Shown: positions 45,400 through 57,224 of the stretch, in pieces
Layout of the letters: each line of letters starts with the position of its first letter
How positions within the stretch are numbered: position 1 is the first letter of the stretch
Assembly: GCA_024138025.1 (NCBI GenBank)
Contig: JAMXBD010000632.1
Span: 682,001-746,000 of the forward strand
Reading direction: 5' to 3'
Length of the DNA: 64,000 nt
DNA from: Combretum micranthum
Taxonomy: Eukaryota > Streptophyta > Magnoliopsida > Myrtales > Combretaceae
The notes under the pieces: generated by a model
The model's database searches: none
The model's input: only the letters and a program-made list of their open reading frames with translations
Told to the model about the DNA's origin: nothing
Made by a program: the position numbers and the translations under genes

Positions 45400-47171
45400 A
45401 TGCTTTTATTACATCTTTGTTAGAATCATTGATTGATGATGGCTACTACTGGAATGCATACAGAGTATTTGATCCTTTTTTTTTCTTCTTGGTGGTTAAG
45501 TTTGATGCTAATATATAAAACTATGGAAGGTTAACTCTGGATTCATAATACTAATTCTGTATTCTTTCAAATCTCAGTATGATCCAGCTACTGAAAGGAC
45601 TTATTCTGCATGGCCTTTCCAATACAAATACTCTATGGACATCGCTTATTATTGAGAGTCTTGTCACCTTTTCTTAATGGTAAGAATAAGATCAAGTTTC
45701 CTTAAGCTAACCAGTTTACGTTTTGGCACACTAGCCGAGCTATTCTTCATCCAGTGCTTTTGTATTGCTCTAGAATCAAACTCCTTTTGCTCTTGCATTA
45801 TTGCATCATCCGCTGATAACTTGAATGGCTTGCTTTGATGAGCCTTCACTTGTACATTATGCATTATCAAAGAGGTTATCATAGACCAGCAGTTCTGATC
45901 ACAGTCAGACATTCTCCTGGTATAAGTTTTCTGGATATCCTGTGAATTATTTTAGAAAGCTGCAATTCAATGAGTGTGAAGGCAATAATTTTGTTGAGCG
46001 TTTTCACATGATTTATCTAATACAATGAAAATGATTCGCAACTTGTTCTTTTTATTAGTGTACTTTTTTGCTTTGTCTTCTATTAATCTGGGATATTTTG
46101 CTTAATACCCAACTATCTCCGTAACACTATTATCCTATTTTGACAAGTTGGTGTGAGTTGGATGTCATTAAGACGAACTGTAGTAAGTTCCTTGGTTAGT
46201 TAATGGATCTAAATGCAGAATGCATGTGCAAGTCCAGTCTATCAATTTTTAAATTAAGCATTTTGGCTAATGTCTCTTACCTTCATATATTTCTGTTTTA
46301 ATCTGTGCTCTTGAGCCAAGTATTAACTACTTATTATGTACTTGATTTTGGATCATTAATCACAGTTTGTGCTTATTGGAAACTCAGAATGCAAATGCCT
46401 AATGTTGTTGCATTTGCTGATCTTCTGCTCTGTTAATTGGGCGGCCTTTGAACCTTATTTGTTTTGCTTTTCTGATATGCTGACTAGTTTGCCTTCATTG
46501 ACCATGACATGTTGGTTACTAATCTATGCCATGTAATATGCATCTGTGAATGTGTAGGTGGTAGAGACCAGCCAAGATTTTGTTCTACATCTATTACTTA
46601 CTGTTAATCGTCCTTTAGAGTAACAGGATGCTGGAACAAAACAGTCAATAAACCTGGTATAGGCCTTGGTGACAATTTGCATAGTTTGATAAATTTAAAG
46701 CTTTGATCTAGATTTGATTATTGGAGCTGATTAACAGATGTCTTCCAAGATATCTATCAGATTTAGATCCTAAACCATCGTAACTAAAAGCTTAAACTTG
46801 TAATATAACTTGATTTTAATATTTATACTCCCTCCCATACTAAACAACCACATGAGCATACGCATTGACTAAGATCCATCGCATAGAAAAATTAAAATGG
46901 GCAATTATGATGTGGCCTAACATTGACTAAGGTCCATCCCATGGTTTTGTAATAAGGATCTACGTGTACAACATAATAATAACCTAATATAGATTTACTG
47001 ATTTTGATACTTTTTCTTCTAATATTTTTCATATACCGCTCTGGATTTTCATTTATAATACTTAAAATGACCTTATGCTGCATGGAACAATGCATGCTCA
47101 TTCCCTTTTATCAGGAGTGACTGTATATCATGAAGTTATCTCGACTCTAATTTGATTTTATTCCTTTGTCC
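45400..47171. other. Stretch without firm exons in unit B
   Basis: Two exon-like pieces are visible: after tgtccag at 45399 the frame reads NAFITSLLESLIDDGYYW, and after atctcag at about 45579 it reads YDPATERTYSAWPFQYKY with a stop soon after. I do not recognise them. No MenD exon was found in unit B, although units A, C and D have one. The rest is AT-rich intron-like sequence. Confidence 0.35.
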
Positions 47172-47346
47172 AACATAATTAAACCAAGCGTGCTGATGGA
47201 TTTGAAAGGTCTGCTGTTGTGGCTCGATGGGCTCAGCTTCAACAAAAGATAGCTGTCATGAGCTCCACATTTGAAAGTGGATTAGGTTTATCCAAACTTG
47301 TGATGTTTTCAAGTTATCTTGATTTACATCATGCAAAGTTGTAAAA
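47172..47346 (+). pseudogene. PHYLLO: PHYLLO MenC C-terminal exon, unit B
   Basis: Reads IIKPSVL, a one-base shift, then GFERSAVVARWAQLQQK, STFESGLGLSKLVMFS, YLDLHHAKL, stop. The IKPSvvGGFE motif, which holds a catalytic lysine of o-succinylbenzoate synthase, is present here but absent from unit A. The following linker is at 47380. The frameshift inside the lysine motif and the TAA after HHAKL make it non-functional. Confidence 0.8.
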
Positions 47347-47379
47347 GGTAACGAATAATCTTAAGGGGGGGAACCATAG

Positions 47380-47620
47380 TACACAGTCTTGGGACCTACC
47401 AGTGGCTTAAGGAAGATGTGGCAAGCAAACCTGAAGGTTTGTTGTTTTACGAAAAATGGTTTCATAGAAGCATCTACTGGTGATGCCAATAGGCCACTTC
47501 AGAGATGCCAGCCTAATGAACACATCACAATTAAACAATCCTCAGACAAGGAAGTGTCTATGATATAATTGTAGATTTAGAGGATGTCTTGTTCTTCATC
47601 GAAGTCAGTTGGGAAAAAAA
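47380..47620 (+). pseudogene. PHYLLO: PHYLLO MenC-MenH linker, unit B
   Basis: Pieces read YQWLKEDVASKPEG, then in another frame WFHRSIYW, and VDLEDVLFFIEVSWEKN. These parallel QWLKEDMASEP and VDLEDVSYSI of unit A. Several stops and frame changes occur. It connects the MenC exon to the MenH exon at 48001 in the correct order. Confidence 0.65.
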
Positions 47621-48000
47621 CTGTGAGTGCAGAATGCTTGACCTCAAAGAGAGAGAGAGCAATACCTTAGGATCTTTCTATATTCTTTTTAATAATTATT
47701 TGCATCAAGTTCTTTGTTGAGTCTGTAATCATATTGTCATTTTCCTGTTTACATTTTTCACTTCATTTGGTTTTTGAGAAAATTGTACTTGTCTGAGTTG
47801 TCTCCTTAATTTTCATGAATTTAACAAAAGCATTATATTAACACACTACTTCTGCAGAGTTTAAGCTACCCCAAACATATTGCATGCTTCCTTTTGTTGA
47901 ACAGTGTTACCCCAGATGATGCTTTATTGATCAAGGATGTAGTTAAAATGGTGCTGCTTATCATGTGCTCCATCATCTGAGAAGTCCAACATTTCTGCAG

Positions 48001-48135
48001 GATGATGTACTCTTGTTTCTCCATAATTTTCTTGGATCTGCCAAAGAATGGCTTGCCATAATGAAGACGCTTTCTGGAACGACAAGATGTACCTCTGTTG
48101 ATCTTCCAGGCCATGTGGATTCAAAACTTGAAAAA
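48001..48135 (+). pseudogene. PHYLLO: PHYLLO MenH exon 1, unit B
   Basis: After tttctgcag the frame is fully open to the gtaaga donor: DDVLLFLHNFLGSAKEWLAI, then MKTLSGTTRCTSVDLPGH, VDSKLEK. This is the MenH alpha/beta-hydrolase start. HGFLG has become HNFLG (oxyanion-hole region) and PGHGDS has become PGHVDS. Splice sites are good, so this piece looks younger than the rest. Confidence 0.8.
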
Positions 48136-48344
48136 GTAAGAGATAAAAGAGTTTGGGAACAAAGATTTGTCCATTAATGTTTTTGCAGATCTATTAATGC
48201 AATTTTTACCAGAAAATAACATTTAAAAATTTACTCTTGCAAGATATTTAATGTGAGCATAAATAGCTCCATGAAATTCACTAATCAGGTATTGAAATGA
48301 TCTAGGGACGCTTTTCTTTTTTTTTTTTATTGACACATTTGTAG

Positions 48345-48438
48345 CTAGGAAGATGAATGTTGATATGAAGGTTGATGGAGTTGCTCTAATATCTGGAAGC
48401 CTAGGCTTAAAAAATGTCTTTGAAAGAAAAATTCACAG
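48345..48438 (+). pseudogene. PHYLLO: PHYLLO MenH exon (VDGVALISGSLGL), unit B
   Basis: After ttgtag the frame reads MNVDMKVDGVALISGSLGL, then KNVFERKIHR, ending at cacag|gtcag. It matches the MenH region ..kVdgaViiSGSPGL.....R..R. The exon that should come before it, with the nucleophile motif GYSMG, is not visible between 48136 and 48344, so the hydrolase lacks its catalytic serine. Confidence 0.75.
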
Positions 48439-48608
48439 GTCAGTAGATGATTAAAAAATACAGAGCATCATGTCTTCTTTTTGGACTCCCTAGTATTCTG
48501 GCCAATTGTGGAAGATGCAATTTTAGTCTGATTTCTGTATGCACTAATTCTTTTGCGAAGGTTACTGTTTTGTGTAAAATCACAATAGAGATTTTGTCTT
48601 CTTTGTAG

Positions 48609-48720
48609 CTTGAGAAGTCATCCCCAATATAATCAGGTACTCATCACTAATGTGCAGTACAGTTATGTACAAAGCCTTGTGAAGTATAGCTAGACAGTGG
48701 TAAGCTCTTTGAAAACTCCC
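48609..48720 (+). pseudogene. PHYLLO: PHYLLO MenH exon (LRSHP), unit B
   Basis: Reads LRSHPQYNQVL, then VQSLVKYS, stop, TVVSSLKTP. This parallels the MenH segment SLRSHPhFnqiv.....v.sLaK.LSdlS.GrqP. There is an in-frame stop, and the sequence then passes into a poly-A-like run at 48725. Confidence 0.65.
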
Positions 48721-49060
48721 TTTTTTAAAAAAAAAATTATTCTCTTCTTTTAGTATTACCGTCTTCCATGCATCCTTGGATTGCAAAAATTGAAAAGGCT
48801 GAGATTCTATAGGAATTTGTCAACAAGTTGCCAATTGTGTGGCCTAAAGCTATGGGTATACCAAGAGCTTTTGTTGAGTTGAAAATTCCTAGCTAGTGAA
48901 TGAAACAAGTTTCTGGTTTTAATTTGTTGAGTTCATCTCTCTAGCATAACCTCAGTGACCCCTGTAAATAGCAGAATAGTATGTGCATTTCCAAAGCGAG
49001 GCTTGAGTCAAAACTTCAGTATTTTGGTACTTCAAGTCATTGTGAGAAGATTTGAAGCAG

Positions 49061-49285
49061 TTTAGAACACCCATTATACTTGTAGTTGGAAAAAGAGACG
49101 AGATTCACAGCAATTGCTTTTGCTTAGCATATGTACAAGGAATGTTGTAGCATAAAGAGCACAATGATGACACACTGTGCAGTGCCCTTGAGATCACTGA
49201 AGTTCGTGACAGTGGACATGCCGTTCATTTGGAGATTTCCCTCCCGTGGTCATGCCTGCTGCTTTACAGGGTCCAACTATCATGA
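49061..49285 (+). pseudogene. PHYLLO: PHYLLO MenH last exon, unit B
   Basis: After gaagcag it reads FRTPIILVVGKRDEI, drifts through stops, then ALEITEVRDSGHAVHLE, ISLPW and a stop at 49283. LVVGekD and GHAVHLEnPLP are the acid-region and catalytic-histidine motifs at the end of MenH. The histidine is kept although the frame is broken. This is the 3' end of the PHYLLO remnant; nothing of the gene follows. Confidence 0.75.
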
Positions 49286-50829
49286 AATGCAACTGTTAAT
49301 AACCATTTTTGAGTAAATAACTGATCTTTATTTAATTTGAGGCTGGATTGTTGCTTGTACAGATTTACTCCAGGCTGATTACCGACTGTTTCCAAAGTGA
49401 ATGTCAATGCTGAATGAAGTATCTACTTTCAGAAAAGTCTTCCTGGGTTTGCCCCACAAAACCTTTTTTTTTTTTTTTTCTTTCTTTTTTCTTTTTAATA
49501 ATGTTTGTTGTATTTTAATAGATATAATGTGACAAAATATCGCTCTGCTAAATAAAACGGGATTGTGGTATCTATAAATTTGCTGCAGGAGGTGGTAATT
49601 AATATCAGGTGCAAGCAGCAATGGTCAGTTGGTCACTGGTTGCGAACTGAAGCTCCACATAACATGGAAAAGAAAATGTTAAAGTTTGAAGATATTTGAA
49701 TAATAAATAATAATGTTTGTTAATAAATTCAAGTGTATATGCCATGTAACATCAGCGGATTATAAATGGATCTGTTTTTTTTTTTTCCTTTTTCTTTTCT
49801 TTTTTTAACGATTCATCCATTGTTATAATTACTATTATTATTATTTATGACGAGACAAGACGCTTATTTGTGGAATCGGTGATCGTCCACAATTAGGTCA
49901 AAATATTATTCCGTTAAAGTTACTTTTTAACAAAATGGTTCGAGTGAGCTATTGCTGAGGTGTTACTGCAAAGTCGCAGTTGTAGAACACAATTTTTCTT
50001 GGAGGGTCTCGCTGTTAAAACTTGTAAAGAAAAGAATATGCTGTATATAATTGGCACGTTCTACAATCAATATCTTTGATGATTCAACTATATAATCGCA
50101 GTTTATTTATACAATAATTAATAAATCACATGATGTATTTTTTATTGCACTAACTTTAACCTTTGAACAGTTTAAACAAACCTAAGCATGCGTCACTTCA
50201 TTTGTGAAAACACATTTAAAGCAATATATTTGAAGCTCGTACAACCAAAACAAAATTAATCTCCAAAAATTCGCAGATTCACGGTCTATAGTTTCTATCA
50301 CGATTTTGATCATATTACAATTGGCATCACAATTCTTAATTAAAATGATTCTCGAGAAAAACCCTAACAATGAGTTTGTTTGTTTCATAATATTTTAGTT
50401 ATTTTTATATCATATTTTTATCACTTTTAAATTGATGTTTGTCAATAAATAATACTAATGAAAAACTGATGCTTTTACCTATAAATTGATCAAATAAATA
50501 TGATATAAATATGATACAAATAAGTTACATATATAGATCTGATACAGATACAATATAGATAAAAATCTAATTCATAATTGACATAACAATAAAAAAAAAA
50601 AGATAAAATGAAGTGACAAGGCATTTGAAACCATTTTCCTTTTATTGACTGATAAAATTCATAGTCCCAATGTCATTTTCTTGCACTACAAGAAAAGTGG
50701 ATTTTAAAGATAAAAATTCTATCTAAATGTAAAATTTCATAACAAAACCCATTGTCGTTAATTCTATTTATAAAAATAGAACTACTAGTACTAATTTTTA
50801 CCGTAGAATTTTTGTCTTTAAATGCTTGT
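49286..50829. other. Gene-free stretch
   Basis: Poly-T tracts (about 49466-49484 and 49779-49791), AT-rich text and a TATCATAT-rich segment (50395-50590) that weakly resembles the possible MITE at 18333 are present. I see no exon. Confidence 0.5.
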
Positions 50830-51650
50830 TTTCTTGTAATATTGGTATTAAAGAAGTAGAATGAAGAGATAGAGTGATTGCAATTGCTCTCTTTAGCTTC
50901 ACAACGACTTGGAAATGCATACCTCTCAACTTGTTAATGAAATTATTGTTTATCCTTTTATCTATCTTCTCAGCTTGTTCATTTTATCTTAATGTTACAA
51001 AATATTGATGTGAATTTGTCACAAGGTTTAGAGTTTGGAGTTGTTTAAAGAGTTCAAGGTAGTTTGATTTTGATAGATTTGGATTTTGAATTATTTTAAG
51101 AGTGTAAAGTTGGTTGTTGATACCTAACGTCTACCATCATCACTTAGAGTTGGAGTTGTTAACATTAGACGTAGCTAATTATTGGTTTCAATTGATCTTT
51201 AATTCTTTTTTTTTTTTTTTACTATTATTGGTTTTCATTGTTTGTTGTTTGCTTTTACAATAATTGTCGCCCTAAAATTTACAGGTCAAAATCGTGTCGT
51301 AATGATATGAAATGGTTAAACGCTGAAATTTCTTCTCAACTGCTTTAATCATGAACTGTTTTTAAAAATTTTTTCTTGTTCTCTGTTGTTTTCGTAGATC
51401 TTAATTATACGATGAAGGAAAATTTCTCCAAATGGGATTCTCGTCAAAGATTAATCGTTCCATTTATATAGCTAGGAGCAAGTGCATGTCAATGGTTGGG
51501 AACAGTTATCGGGACAACCTGCGGCTTTTGGAGTTCTGAACGCCCCAAGTCATGCCCTATCGAATCTTTTTATTTAATAAAAGCAAACAAGAGAAGAAAT
51601 TATAAAATAACTATAATTGAAAAACAAACATTCAAACTATTTTTACATGA

Positions 51651-51667
51651 TTGGGCAAAAAAAAAAA
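51651..51667 (+). mobile_element. Micro retro-insertion ttgggc + poly-A
   Basis: TTGGGC plus about 11 A lies between two copies of aaactatttttacatga (51634-51650 and 51668-51684). Unit A at 9404-9422 has one uninterrupted copy, the empty site. This is a target-site duplication flanking almost nothing but a tail. Confidence 0.75.
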
Positions 51668-51860
51668 AAACTATTTTTACATGAAATCATTAAATATTTT
51701 ATAAGTTTATGTTGTTGACATGACAACTAAAAAGCATAAAACTATAAAATTTCTTTTAATTAATGAGCTATGAACAATTATTTTAAACCTAATATTATTT
51801 CAAATTAAAAGTTTATTTTACATTTTTTTCTTATTTTATTGATTTTTAAAATTCTAAAAA

Positions 51861-52015
51861 TAGGCAAGTTAAACATGTCTTTTGAAGAGACGAGGTTGTA
51901 AGTGATCAACCTCTTTTCTTCAAGAGACAAGGTTACTGTAAATATAAATCTCTTGAAAAGACTAGGTCAGTCACATATGACCTCGTCTTTTTAAGAAATG
52001 AGATTAACTTGCCTA
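51861..52015. mobile_element. 155-base inverted-repeat MITE
   Basis: Ends taggcaagttaa and ttaacttgccta pair, and pairing continues inward to gacgaggt/acctcgtc over about 36 bases with some mismatches. Units A (about 9570) and D lack it. The TA at each tip may be the target duplication. It has no coding capacity. Confidence 0.65.
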
Positions 52016-52393
52016 ATTCTTGGATTATTTTCATTCCAATGGCATTTTTATAATTTTTTTATAAAATATATATTAATTTCCTTTTCCCTTGAAACTGAAA
52101 TTGAGTTATAGCAACTAGACAGGCTCCTATGAGTCCGATTTCATCAATTTCGGAATTGATTAGATTCGAGCAAACCCGTGATGATTTCTACTTGAATAAA
52201 TATTTAATAATATTTTGAGCTATTCAAACAATGTGCCTTCGATTTTAACAACATTTTTTGTACTTGAAAATACTAGGTTGGATTTCCTATTATAATGAGA
52301 ATTATTTTAATAATATTTTAAGCTATTCAAATAATATCCTTTACACAATTTCATAAGCCAATAGTATTTTAGATCTAGTTTAATGGTATCTCT

Positions 52394-52851
52394 CAATGTT
52401 GTCAGAACCGGATCGAGATTTGATTCGGACAAGCTAAGGGATCAAAGGTTGAGGGGTCGGATCGGGTTCAACCAGGGATCGAATCAAGGTCACAAAAAAG
52501 TAAAAATATAAGTAATAATTTAATTATAAAAGATCAATATGTGTATAGTCACTCAATTAAATCTATATTTATATCATATTCATCAATTAATTATTAAATA
52601 AATATGATTTAATGATTATATTTTATAAATTTATAATAAAGTATGAATAAATATTTAAATTTTTAATTTTTTATTTTGTTGTTTTATTTTTTTTTTTGGA
52701 TTCGGATCAACCGATCCGAGTCGACCGGGTCAATCCGGATCTCACTGGTTCGTTGCAAAAACGAGTTTTAGATAATACTTAGCCCGACATTAATATTGAT
52801 TCTGATCGAACCGGATTGAATCGACTGATCGGATCGATTTTGACGACCATG
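52394..52851. mobile_element. 458-base hAT-type MITE with 8-base target duplication
   Basis: Ends CAATGTTGTCagaaccgg and, from the other side, CATGGTCGTCaaaatcg match the CArTGTTGTCAaAAtCGG type of plant hAT ends. GTATCTCT flanks both sides (52386-52393 and 52852-52859), and units A and D have the site without the element. The interior is AT-rich with 'ggatcgggtt'/'aacccgatcc'-type subterminal repeats and no ORF. Confidence 0.85.
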
Positions 52852-53027
52852 GTATCTCTGCTATACTCGCTGGAATGAAAGATACCGTTTATTTATTTAA
52901 AAAAAAAAAAAAACAATTTAATCAAAGTTGTATCTCTCCCCCGCTCTCTATCACATATCTATTCATCACCATAATCACAGTGGACCATCGTTCTCAAACC
53001 GACTTATGCCCTGCTACGGTGATTACT

Positions 53028-53126
53028 GGGTGATAGATTGTGGATGCTTGAGTTCGGTACTGATCATGGCCAAAGGAGCATGCTTCCAGTAGCAATATCG
53101 AACTCAGCATCCACAATTTATCACCC
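53028..53126 (+). ncRNA. Candidate foldback, unit C copy
   Basis: The arm gggtgatagattgtggatgc pairs with gcatccacaatttatcaccc (one G:U), then a one-base bulge, then gagttcg/cgaactc. This is the best-paired of the three copies. Confidence 0.4.
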
Positions 53127-53608
53127 ATCTGTCTCCATAACAGGCCTGGAGCCTAGGTCAGCAAGCTCGATCACATCATGACCACGATTCCGACCATACT
53201 CATGAATCATCTGATAATGATGCGGATCACAATCATGTCTTTCCTATTAAATCTGTAGAAGAAACAACCCATTTGAACCCTAACCCTCTGGATCCACCGG
53301 TCAGACCGTTGATGTTTGTCCCATGTTTTGAATTTATCATTTGAACTGAAATTTTTGTATGTAGATGCAGTTTGTAGTGAATCAGTCATTAGTATTGAAT
53401 CAATCTTCTACATAAAGATTTTAGAATAAGCTACGGGTTAGGGTTTTAAATATAACCATGACCTGTTCTCTGTGTGTGTGTGTGTTCTTGTGGTATTGAA
53501 AATTAGAAATGAGTAGCATGTATTTGGATTTTTCTTGGATTTTAGGTTCAAATCTTGGGTTTGGTCCTTAATTCCAAATCTATAGTGAAATATCAGTATA
53601 AAGAGCTC

Positions 53609-53745
53609 ATTTTCTCTGCAGATATCTTGCAAATGATTCAACACCAATAAAATCTTGTGGTTTCTTGAATGTTAACGTCAACGTGGAATCATTGTCAATG
53701 GAACTTCAGGCAGGTATGTGTTACTTTTTTATTCCTCATGTAACT
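53609..53745 (+). pseudogene. PHYLLO: PHYLLO MenF-like exon, unit C copy
   Basis: Reads YLANDSTPIKSCGFLNV, NVNVESLSMELQAGMCYFFIP, then H. It is the only copy in which GT directly follows the expected exon end (cctcat|gtaact), although the last codon has changed. The frame stays open past the exon. Its upstream part is shortened compared with A (the 'catctatgtgtttgtc' segment is missing). Confidence 0.65.
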
Positions 53746-53913
53746 TTACCTGCTGACAGAATCAGTTATGTCAAATTATTCCTTCGATTTCTGTTTCATT
53801 GACCTTTGTCCTTTTGGTTAAATGAAATCACGTGATGTCAGAATAATGCTTGTGTCCATCTTTAATTATAAGCAGTACTGCCTGTGATGTTGATGTAATT
53901 ATATGATAATGAG

Positions 53914-54024
53914 CTAGATGAGCATGGGGATATTTCTATTTTAGAAACAATGATAGTACAGAATGAATCTCCTTGTTGCACATTCGAAGCTGCATTTCTT
54001 TCTTTTTAGAGATCTTTATCGCAG
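53914..54024 (+). pseudogene. PHYLLO: PHYLLO MenF-like exon 2, unit C copy
   Basis: Reads LDEHGDISILETMIVQNE, SPCCTFEAAFLSF, stop, RSLSQ, ending at a normal donor. One nonsense change (tttgag to ttttag) separates it from the A copy. Confidence 0.65.
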
Positions 54025-54258
54025 GTACAAGTATGTCTATTGTATAGATGATTGTGGCATCATCATTAGTGGGGTTCTGGATCATTCAGTTTAAAATAAA
54101 AGCCCGATAACATTGTTCTTGCTGTCCAGTCAAGTTCATATGCTCCACAGATCATAGGGGAGTCCCCTTTAAAATAGGATCTAGTCTAGGAAGCTTTAAG
54201 ATGGTGGAACATGACTGGGTCCCTGAGATAAAAGTATCCGAATTTTACTCTATATTAT

Positions 54259-54471
54259 TCAAAAAACAATTCCATTTCTATAACCACGGTATTCTTCTGT
54301 AGCTATACTTAGATTGAATAAGCATTTAATATCTAATTTAACATTTGCATGACATGGAGGAGGGCAATATATTTGACTGTAGTAAAGAGCAGCTAACAGA
54401 AGGGAAAAAAGGCTAAGAAACTTATGTAATTTTGCTCTTTTCATGCTTATCATAAAGGAGTTCCTTACCAT
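54259..54471 (-). CDS. Possible short secreted-peptide ORF, unit C copy
   Basis: A 70-codon minus-strand frame, MVRNSFMISMKRAK then LSLFSLLLAALYYSQ and cysteines. Homologous to 11281-11502 and 60496-60717, with more than ten residue changes and no stop. Speculative. Confidence 0.2.
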   Translation of the reverse strand: MVRNSFMISMKRAKLHKFLSLFSLLLAALYYSQIYCPPPCHANVKLDIKCLFNLSIATEEYRGYRNGIVF

Positions 54472-55466
54472 TTGATCCTTTTCCTTTTCTACTTAAGAAT
54501 CCAGTGTGCATTGTGCAATATATTGCACCGATAGTTGCACCTCTTACAAATACCATGTTTCTTTATTAAATAGCATGTGAAAATGATGCCGTATTCCTTT
54601 CCTCTACTATTTTCAACCTTAATAGAGGTTAGAAATACACTGAATTGGTTATTTGCACTGAAAGTGTGGAATAAGCTAGGTCATTTTTTTTTATATGTTT
54701 TAAATATAAGCAAGACCATGGCTTCTCCCTCTAGTTTCCATCTTTCCCAAGGTTGAAGGACCAATACTAATTTTCTCTATACATTTGCATCATGTGCGGT
54801 TACCGGTTAGTTCCATACCTTTGAAATTGAGGATATATTTAGATTGTTATATTACCATTTTACCTTGTATTTTTTATTATATCAATAATCCTATTACTGT
54901 TTTATCCATGCACACAGTGTCTTGGAAGCAACTTTTTTAAAAATCCGAGGGCTAAACACTCAATTTTAAATAGATTAGATAAGTTCACATGAAACAAATA
55001 TAAGCTGGCGGATTTGCAATTTACCATTTTTTTTTTTTTTATCTATGCACATTGGGTCTTCTTCTTCTTCTCTCCTCTTCTTTTTTTTTTTTTTTTTTTT
55101 GGGAAAATGCTGTCACAAGCTTTCATAAGTTTTTATGATAATGCTGTGCATTCAGCAGTGAAAATTGTAAATAAAATCTATTTTGTCTCTCTTTCCTAAT
55201 AAAAATTTACTGATCTTGATACTTTTTTCTCTTGTCAAGTATGTTTTGATTGTGCTGCTCTGGCTTTTGACTAGTAGTGGCATAATAGGGTCTTATTATG
55301 CGCAGAATAATGTTTGCTGATTCGATTGTATCAAGAGTGGCTTTGTTATTTTGTGCTTCAATCACTCATCATGAACTTGCAAAGAACCATGCTCTGCTAA
55401 TTCGGAACAGCATGGCCATTCGTGATGTAGATGGTTTGGTTAGACTCTAAGCTACCATGTTTGCAG

Positions 55467-55553
55467 ATACAAGCTGCTGGAGATAGAGGAGAGAGTAGCA
55501 TAAATGGTTTGGTTAGCTCCGCTGCTGGGTTTGCAGTTGGATGCAACAAGAAG
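55467..55553 (+). pseudogene. PHYLLO: PHYLLO MenD exon, unit C copy (intact)
   Basis: Acceptor tttgcag and donor gtaagc bound 29 whole codons reading IQAAGDRGESSINGLV, then SSAAGFAVGCNKK. This matches MenD ..GNRGASGIDGLLSTA.GFAvGcnK.V. The exon itself is unbroken, with substitutions at conserved positions (NRGAS to DRGES; GIDG to SING). The exons around it are missing or damaged, so the gene is still dead. Confidence 0.75.
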
Positions 55554-56010
55554 GTAAGCTTTATTTCATTTTAAATACTTCCAAAGTTCAAGCAATTGCT
55601 TCTGAAATTTTCGTATTTTGATCTGGCTAATTGGAAAGTAATCTGGCTTCAAGTTCAGATGTTTATCCGAGGGAGATGTAGTAAGAATAACTCTTTAACT
55701 AAGTCTTTCCCAACAATTTAAGTTAAATCTCATTGTTAACCTTGAGAAGCAGTTGTAGCGGTTGAGGCCAGATTCTAACATGCTATGCAGGTTTAAATCC
55801 GAGAAAGTTCATCTCATTTACAATTGAGTTAAATGCTCAGTACAATAATGTGCTCCAGTTGTTTGGTAGGAACAGGCCCCTTCATGTTTGGATCAATTTT
55901 TCATATAATGGGTCATATAACCAATGTTCGTGTTTCTGTTTGAGGTTGCCTGTACTATGAATTTTGTTCTGTGGCAGTGCTTAATACAAGCGATAAACAG
56001 GATCAGTTCT

Positions 56011-56052
56011 TGTTGGCCAAAAAGAAAAGTAAAAAAAAAAAAAAAAAATGGA
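56011..56052 (+). mobile_element. Micro retro-insertion tgttggcc + A-rich tail
   Basis: TGTTGGCC plus an A-rich run (ending tgga) lies between two copies of aggatcagttct (55999-56010 and 56053-56064). Unit A at about 15287-15298 shows a single uninterrupted copy (aggatcggttct). Confidence 0.75.
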
Positions 56053-57224
56053 AGGATCAGTTCTCAGTAGAACTCTAGTTAATTGCTGCATAATATTTAT
56101 TTTTAAATGCTAGATTTATTATAGTATTGATATTAATGAGAGTAGAATGAAGTGATAGAGTGATTGACATTGCTCTCTTTTGACTTAACAACGACTTGAA
56201 AAGGCGTACCTCTCAACTTATTTTAATGAAATTTTTATTTATCCTTTTAGTTGTCTTCCCAACTTGTTCATTTTATCTTAATGTTACAAAATATTGATGT
56301 GAATTTGTCATAAGGTCTAGAGTTTGGAGTTGTTTAAAGAGTTCAAGGTTGTTTGATTTTGATAGGTTTGGACTTTGAATCATTTTAAGAGTTTATAGTT
56401 GTTTGCTGATAACTAACGTCTACCATCACTTGTAGTTGGAGTTGTTAACATTAGACATAGTTAATTATCTATTTCAATTGTTCTTTAATTTTTTTTTAAA
56501 CTATTATTGGTTTTCATCGTTTATTTGTTTGTTTTTACAACAATTGCCGTTGTAAAATTTACAGGTCAAAATCATGTCTTAATGATATGAAATAGTTAAA
56601 ATGCTGAAATTTCTTCTCGACTGCTATAACGATGGAACTGTTTCTAAAAAAATTTTCCTCTTCCCCGTTTTTTTTGTAGATCTTAATTCTACTCGGCACA
56701 AAATTGCCAAACATGTTAGCAATAAAGTTTTTATCTAGTTTAATCATTAAAAAGGACCGTTGCAAAAGTCCTTTTCGTTCTTTATGAAAGCTTGAAATAT
56801 GAAATATCAAGCAATAACAAAAAAAAAAAATAAAAATATGAGAGAAAGCAAAAAAAAATAATAATAATAAAATAAAGAAAAATAACAAAAGATTAAAAAA
56901 AAGTCAGAAAGTTGAGCAAAAAAAAAAAAAAAAAAAAACTAGCTATTTGGTTGATTGAGAAGTACCATTATGGAAGGAAACCAATTTTAAAGGTCAAAAA
57001 TAAATTTCAGGAATTAAATATATGCTATTTTTAGATAAAATTAGCAAATATTTCCGTGTAATCTAAGAAACGTAAGACGCGTCTTCCCTTTTCATCGTCT
57101 CCGTTCTCTTTGACCGCAGTAAAAATATCGTTTTAAGTGTGGGGGCTCCAGTTGTTGACTTTTATTTGGAAGTTGGTTTCATAAGCTCGCCATAGTCTTT
57201 ATCTCCACCAAGTCTTTTAATTTG

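Larger units (their letters stand above)
50830..56090 (+). repeat. Unit C: tandem PHYLLO-containing duplication
   Basis: Begins with text (agtagaatgaagagatagag, about 50856) that recurs at 56130 as the start of unit D, so C and D are head-to-tail neighbours. C lacks the ankyrin/membrane-ORF block of A and D: at about 55030-55380 it has a short unrelated stretch instead of 2.6 kb. It carries two inverted-repeat elements and two micro-insertions that A lacks. Confidence 0.8.

Noticed and set aside
48725..48735. A-run inside unit B as a processed-pseudogene tail
   Set aside because: Further MenH exon sequence lies downstream and introns are present between exons, so the PHYLLO copies are DNA-level duplications, not retrocopies.
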